Below, in pieces: positions 6,839-8,294 of a stretch of DNA of 8,294 bases (position 1 is its first letter; each line of letters opens with the position of its first letter). Location: contig CANBQQ010000124.1 of the NCBI GenBank assembly GCA_947371715.1, positions 1 through 8,294 on the forward strand. Direction: 5' to 3'. Under the pieces are notes generated by a model. It saw nothing but the letters and a program-made list of their open reading frames with translations, was not told where the DNA came from and ran no database searches. The DNA comes from Flavipsychrobacter stenotrophus (GTDB lineage: Bacteria; Bacteroidota; Bacteroidia; Chitinophagales; Chitinophagaceae). Position numbers and translations under genes: made by a program.

Positions 6839-7774
6839 TTACTTCAGGGTTACGTTGCCGCTACCTACTTTATAACCTTCACTGTATATTTCGATCATGT
6901 AGTTACCACGTGCGAAATCGCCTTCCTGGTTCCAATCAACAACTACATCCTTAACTGGCTGTTCTTTCACCAATGAAATTTCTTTCATGATAGAGAAACT
7001 TACCTGATCACCTTTGCTGGTGGTCATTTTGCCAGAGCCATTGGTGGTAGTGCTCAGAATTGTGCCATCAGGACCAACTATGCGCAGGAACAATTGCTTT
7101 GTACCGCTTTCTGCTATCCTGTTTTCGTCAATATCAAATTTCAAACGCAATACATCTACTTTCTTCGCTTTTGAAGTTTCCTTCTCCTTGCCATTCTTCT
7201 TTTTGTGTATCGGCTCCATGCGAATGTTTGAAGCATGCAGTACAGAACCTATCTTCTTGATAGCAATATTCTGTGTTACTGTAGAATCACGCTCCTTGGT
7301 CAACACAACATTCTTGTTCGTCAATACGCCGTTCTCTTTTTCCAGTTCAGCAATACGTGCTTCGTACTGAGCAGTCTTGTCGTTCAACTGGTTGATCATA
7401 GCACGTGCTTTCTTCAACTCAGAAGCATTGGCCTTACTGTTACCCAACAAAGATTTGATCTTCTGCTGCATAGCCAACATTTCTTCTTTATCTTTCTGCA
7501 TGTTGCTGTCCAGCTTAGCATTTTGTGATACTAATTGGTCTATCTTAGCTGATGCGGCATCGAAATCTGATTGTAAAGAAGCTCTGTCTGTTCTTACTGA
7601 ATCCAACTGACCCTGCATACGTTTGCTGTTAAGGTCGTTTTCTTCAGACATCTTATTCTTGCTTACAAACAGGAAGATGCATGCTACAAGCAACACAGCT
7701 ATAATTACCCAATAGATAATGGGCTTATTTTTGTTGCTTTCTTCCGGTGCGCCGGCTTGATTAAATTGACTCAT
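6839..7774 (-). CDS. Single-pass membrane protein with long coiled coil and beta-rich C-terminal domain, function unknown
   Basis: I do not recognise a named family for this 311-residue protein. A short polar N-terminus (1-17, with K15 and K17) precedes one hydrophobic helix (about 18-37, 'PIIYWVIIAVLLVACIFLF'), too far in and without a cleavage site for a clear signal peptide, so a membrane anchor is likely. Residues about 43-170 are charged heptad-like helix rich in Q, K, E, D and L with no proline, a long coiled coil with a break near G111-N112. After a lysine-rich linker (K191-K205) a soluble domain (about 206-311) alternates short strands and glycine turns ('LFLRIVGPDGTIL', 'NYMIEIYSEGYKVGSG'), suggesting a beta-sandwich. 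Short N-terminus plus single helix suggests the coiled coil lies in the periplasm; this is inferred. It has its own well-matched promoter and a terminator, so it is probably monocistronic. Confidence 0.85.
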   Translation of the reverse strand: MSQFNQAGAPEESNKNKPIIYWVIIAVLLVACIFLFVSKNKMSEENDLNSKRMQGQLDSVRTDRASLQSDFDAASAKIDQLVSQNAKLDSNMQKDKEEMLAMQQKIKSLLGNSKANASELKKARAMINQLNDKTAQYEARIAELEKENGVLTNKNVVLTKERDSTVTQNIAIKKIGSVLHASNIRMEPIHKKKNGKEKETSKAKKVDVLRLKFDIDENRIAESGTKQLFLRIVGPDGTILSTTTNGSGKMTTSKGDQVSFSIMKEISLVKEQPVKDVVVDWNQEGDFARGNYMIEIYSEGYKVGSGNVTLK

Positions 7775-7782
7775 AATTCTAC

Positions 7783-7813
7783 TTTGGTTTTAAAGTGGAT
7801 CTAATTAATTTGG
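7783..7813 (+). promoter_or_regulatory. Candidate promoter of the 3'-5' exonuclease gene
   Basis: TTTG at 7783-7786 and TAATTTGG at 7806-7813 are separated by exactly 19 bases. This fits the Bacteroidota primary sigma pattern TTTG-N19-TAnnTTTG, with one mismatch in the -7 element. A start site near 7818-7820 would leave a leader of about 17-19 bases before the ATG at 7837. Confidence 0.45.
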
Positions 7814-7815
7814 TA

Positions 7816-7845
7816 CAAATATATACATAGTTTGCAATGGAGCAA
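7816..7845 (-). promoter_or_regulatory. Promoter of the membrane coiled-coil protein gene
   Basis: On the minus strand TTG (7843-7845) and a perfect TATATTTG (7816-7823) are 19 bases apart, matching the Bacteroidota -33/-7 pattern in full. Transcription would begin near 7810, giving a leader of about 35 bases before the ATG at 7774. The -33 element lies inside the first codons of the divergent exonuclease gene. Confidence 0.6.
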
Positions 7846-8294
7846 CTGACAGGGATTTTGTTCATCGATATAGAAACTGTGCCAATTGAGCAGGACTATA
7901 TCCATTTAACAGAAAGTTTGCAGAAAGAATGGATCAGAAAATCAAAGATCCTCAAAAACGTCTCCGACGAAAACCCAGATCCGGCGGCACTCTTCAGCGA
8001 TCGGGCAGGTGTTTTCTCCGAATTTGCCAAGGTCGTTTGCATAGGTATTGGCAGCCTCTACGAGGATGGCGGAATGTGGAAAATGCGGCTCAAATCATTG
8101 GTAAATGATGATGAGAAGATTTTGTTAAATGATCTTTGCAATGTCATAACCCGGTTTTCTGCTGCCCATAAAGACTTCCGTTTCTGCGGTCATAACATCA
8201 AAGAATTCGACATCCCCTTTCTTTGCAGGCGCATGATCATCAACGCAATGAGTATACCAAATTGTATGCAGGTACAAGGCAAAAAGCCGTGGGA
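7837..8294 (+). CDS. Predicted DEDD-type 3'-5' exonuclease related to the PolB exonuclease domain (N-terminal part)
   Basis: The frame opens at ATG 7837 and runs off the right edge, so 152 residues are visible and the gene is partial. Residues 6-16 (GILFIDIETVP) contain the ExoI motif with D11 and E13, the metal ligands of DnaQ-like/DEDD nucleases. 'F60-S-E-F-A-K-V-V-C-I-G-I-G' (60-72) is the second core strand region. G118-H-N-I-K-E-F-D125-I-P-F-L is the ExoII motif with its aspartate D125. The ExoIII motif lies beyond the window. This pattern fits the stand-alone predicted exonucleases related to the PolB proofreading domain that are common in Bacteroidota. The enzyme should remove nucleotides from 3' ends of single-stranded nucleic acid in the cytoplasm, possibly in repair; the exact role is not known. 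A near-consensus promoter stands directly upstream, and no Shine-Dalgarno is visible. Confidence 0.88.
   Translation, partial: MEQLTGILFIDIETVPIEQDYIHLTESLQKEWIRKSKILKNVSDENPDPAALFSDRAGVFSEFAKVVCIGIGSLYEDGGMWKMRLKSLVNDDEKILLNDLCNVITRFSAAHKDFRFCGHNIKEFDIPFLCRRMIINAMSIPNCMQVQGKKPW

Noticed and set aside
7014..7610. Plus-strand frames opposite the coiled-coil protein gene
   Set aside because: Phenylalanine- and serine-rich products typical of the complement of coiled-coil codons; no supporting start or context.
7744..7755. Inverted repeat CCGG-TGCG-CCGG near the start of the coiled-coil gene
   Set aside because: It lies within codons for A-G-A-P-E of the coding sequence and is explained by coding; arms are only four bases.

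Overview
The window looks like chromosomal DNA of a Bacteroidota bacterium, most likely a member of the Chitinophagaceae or a close relative. The reasons are a TIGR01777-type epimerase, a PhoR-like kinase and a DEDD exonuclease whose sequences fit the forms I know from that phylum, starts without Shine-Dalgarno sequences but with A/T-rich leaders, and a divergent promoter pair matching the Bacteroidota TTG-N19-TAnnTTTG pattern. I see no transposase, integrase, CRISPR array, tRNA or rRNA. This is a largely ordinary chromosomal region with a few less familiar proteins.

Layout. Positions 37-3507 (+) encode a very large exported protein. It has an N-terminal TraB/GumN domain, then three diverged copies of an approximately 140-residue module, then a helical HEAT-like section and an acidic C-terminal segment. 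A convergent gene for a 65-residue protein of unknown function follows (3601-3798, -). A 176-base spacer separates it from a TIGR01777-family NAD(P)-binding epimerase-like protein (3975-4889, +). The epimerase gene converges on a two-component system read from the minus strand: an OmpR/PhoB-type response regulator (6018-6704, first gene) and a PhoR-like histidine kinase (4938-6008, second gene), only 9 bases apart. Upstream of them, also on the minus strand, lies a gene for a single-pass membrane protein with a long coiled coil and a beta-rich C-terminal domain (6839-7774). A likely intrinsic terminator separates it from the regulator. A DEDD-type 3'-5' exonuclease gene starts divergently at 7837 and runs off the right edge.

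How the genes relate. Only the regulator and kinase are clearly one functional unit: the kinase should phosphorylate Asp59 of the regulator, which then binds DNA. The coiled-coil gene and the exonuclease gene share a 62-base spacer in which I can place two oppositely directed promoters whose footprints overlap. There is no strong sign that the other genes work together. The least explained items are the multidomain TraB/GumN protein, the 65-residue protein and the membrane coiled-coil protein.
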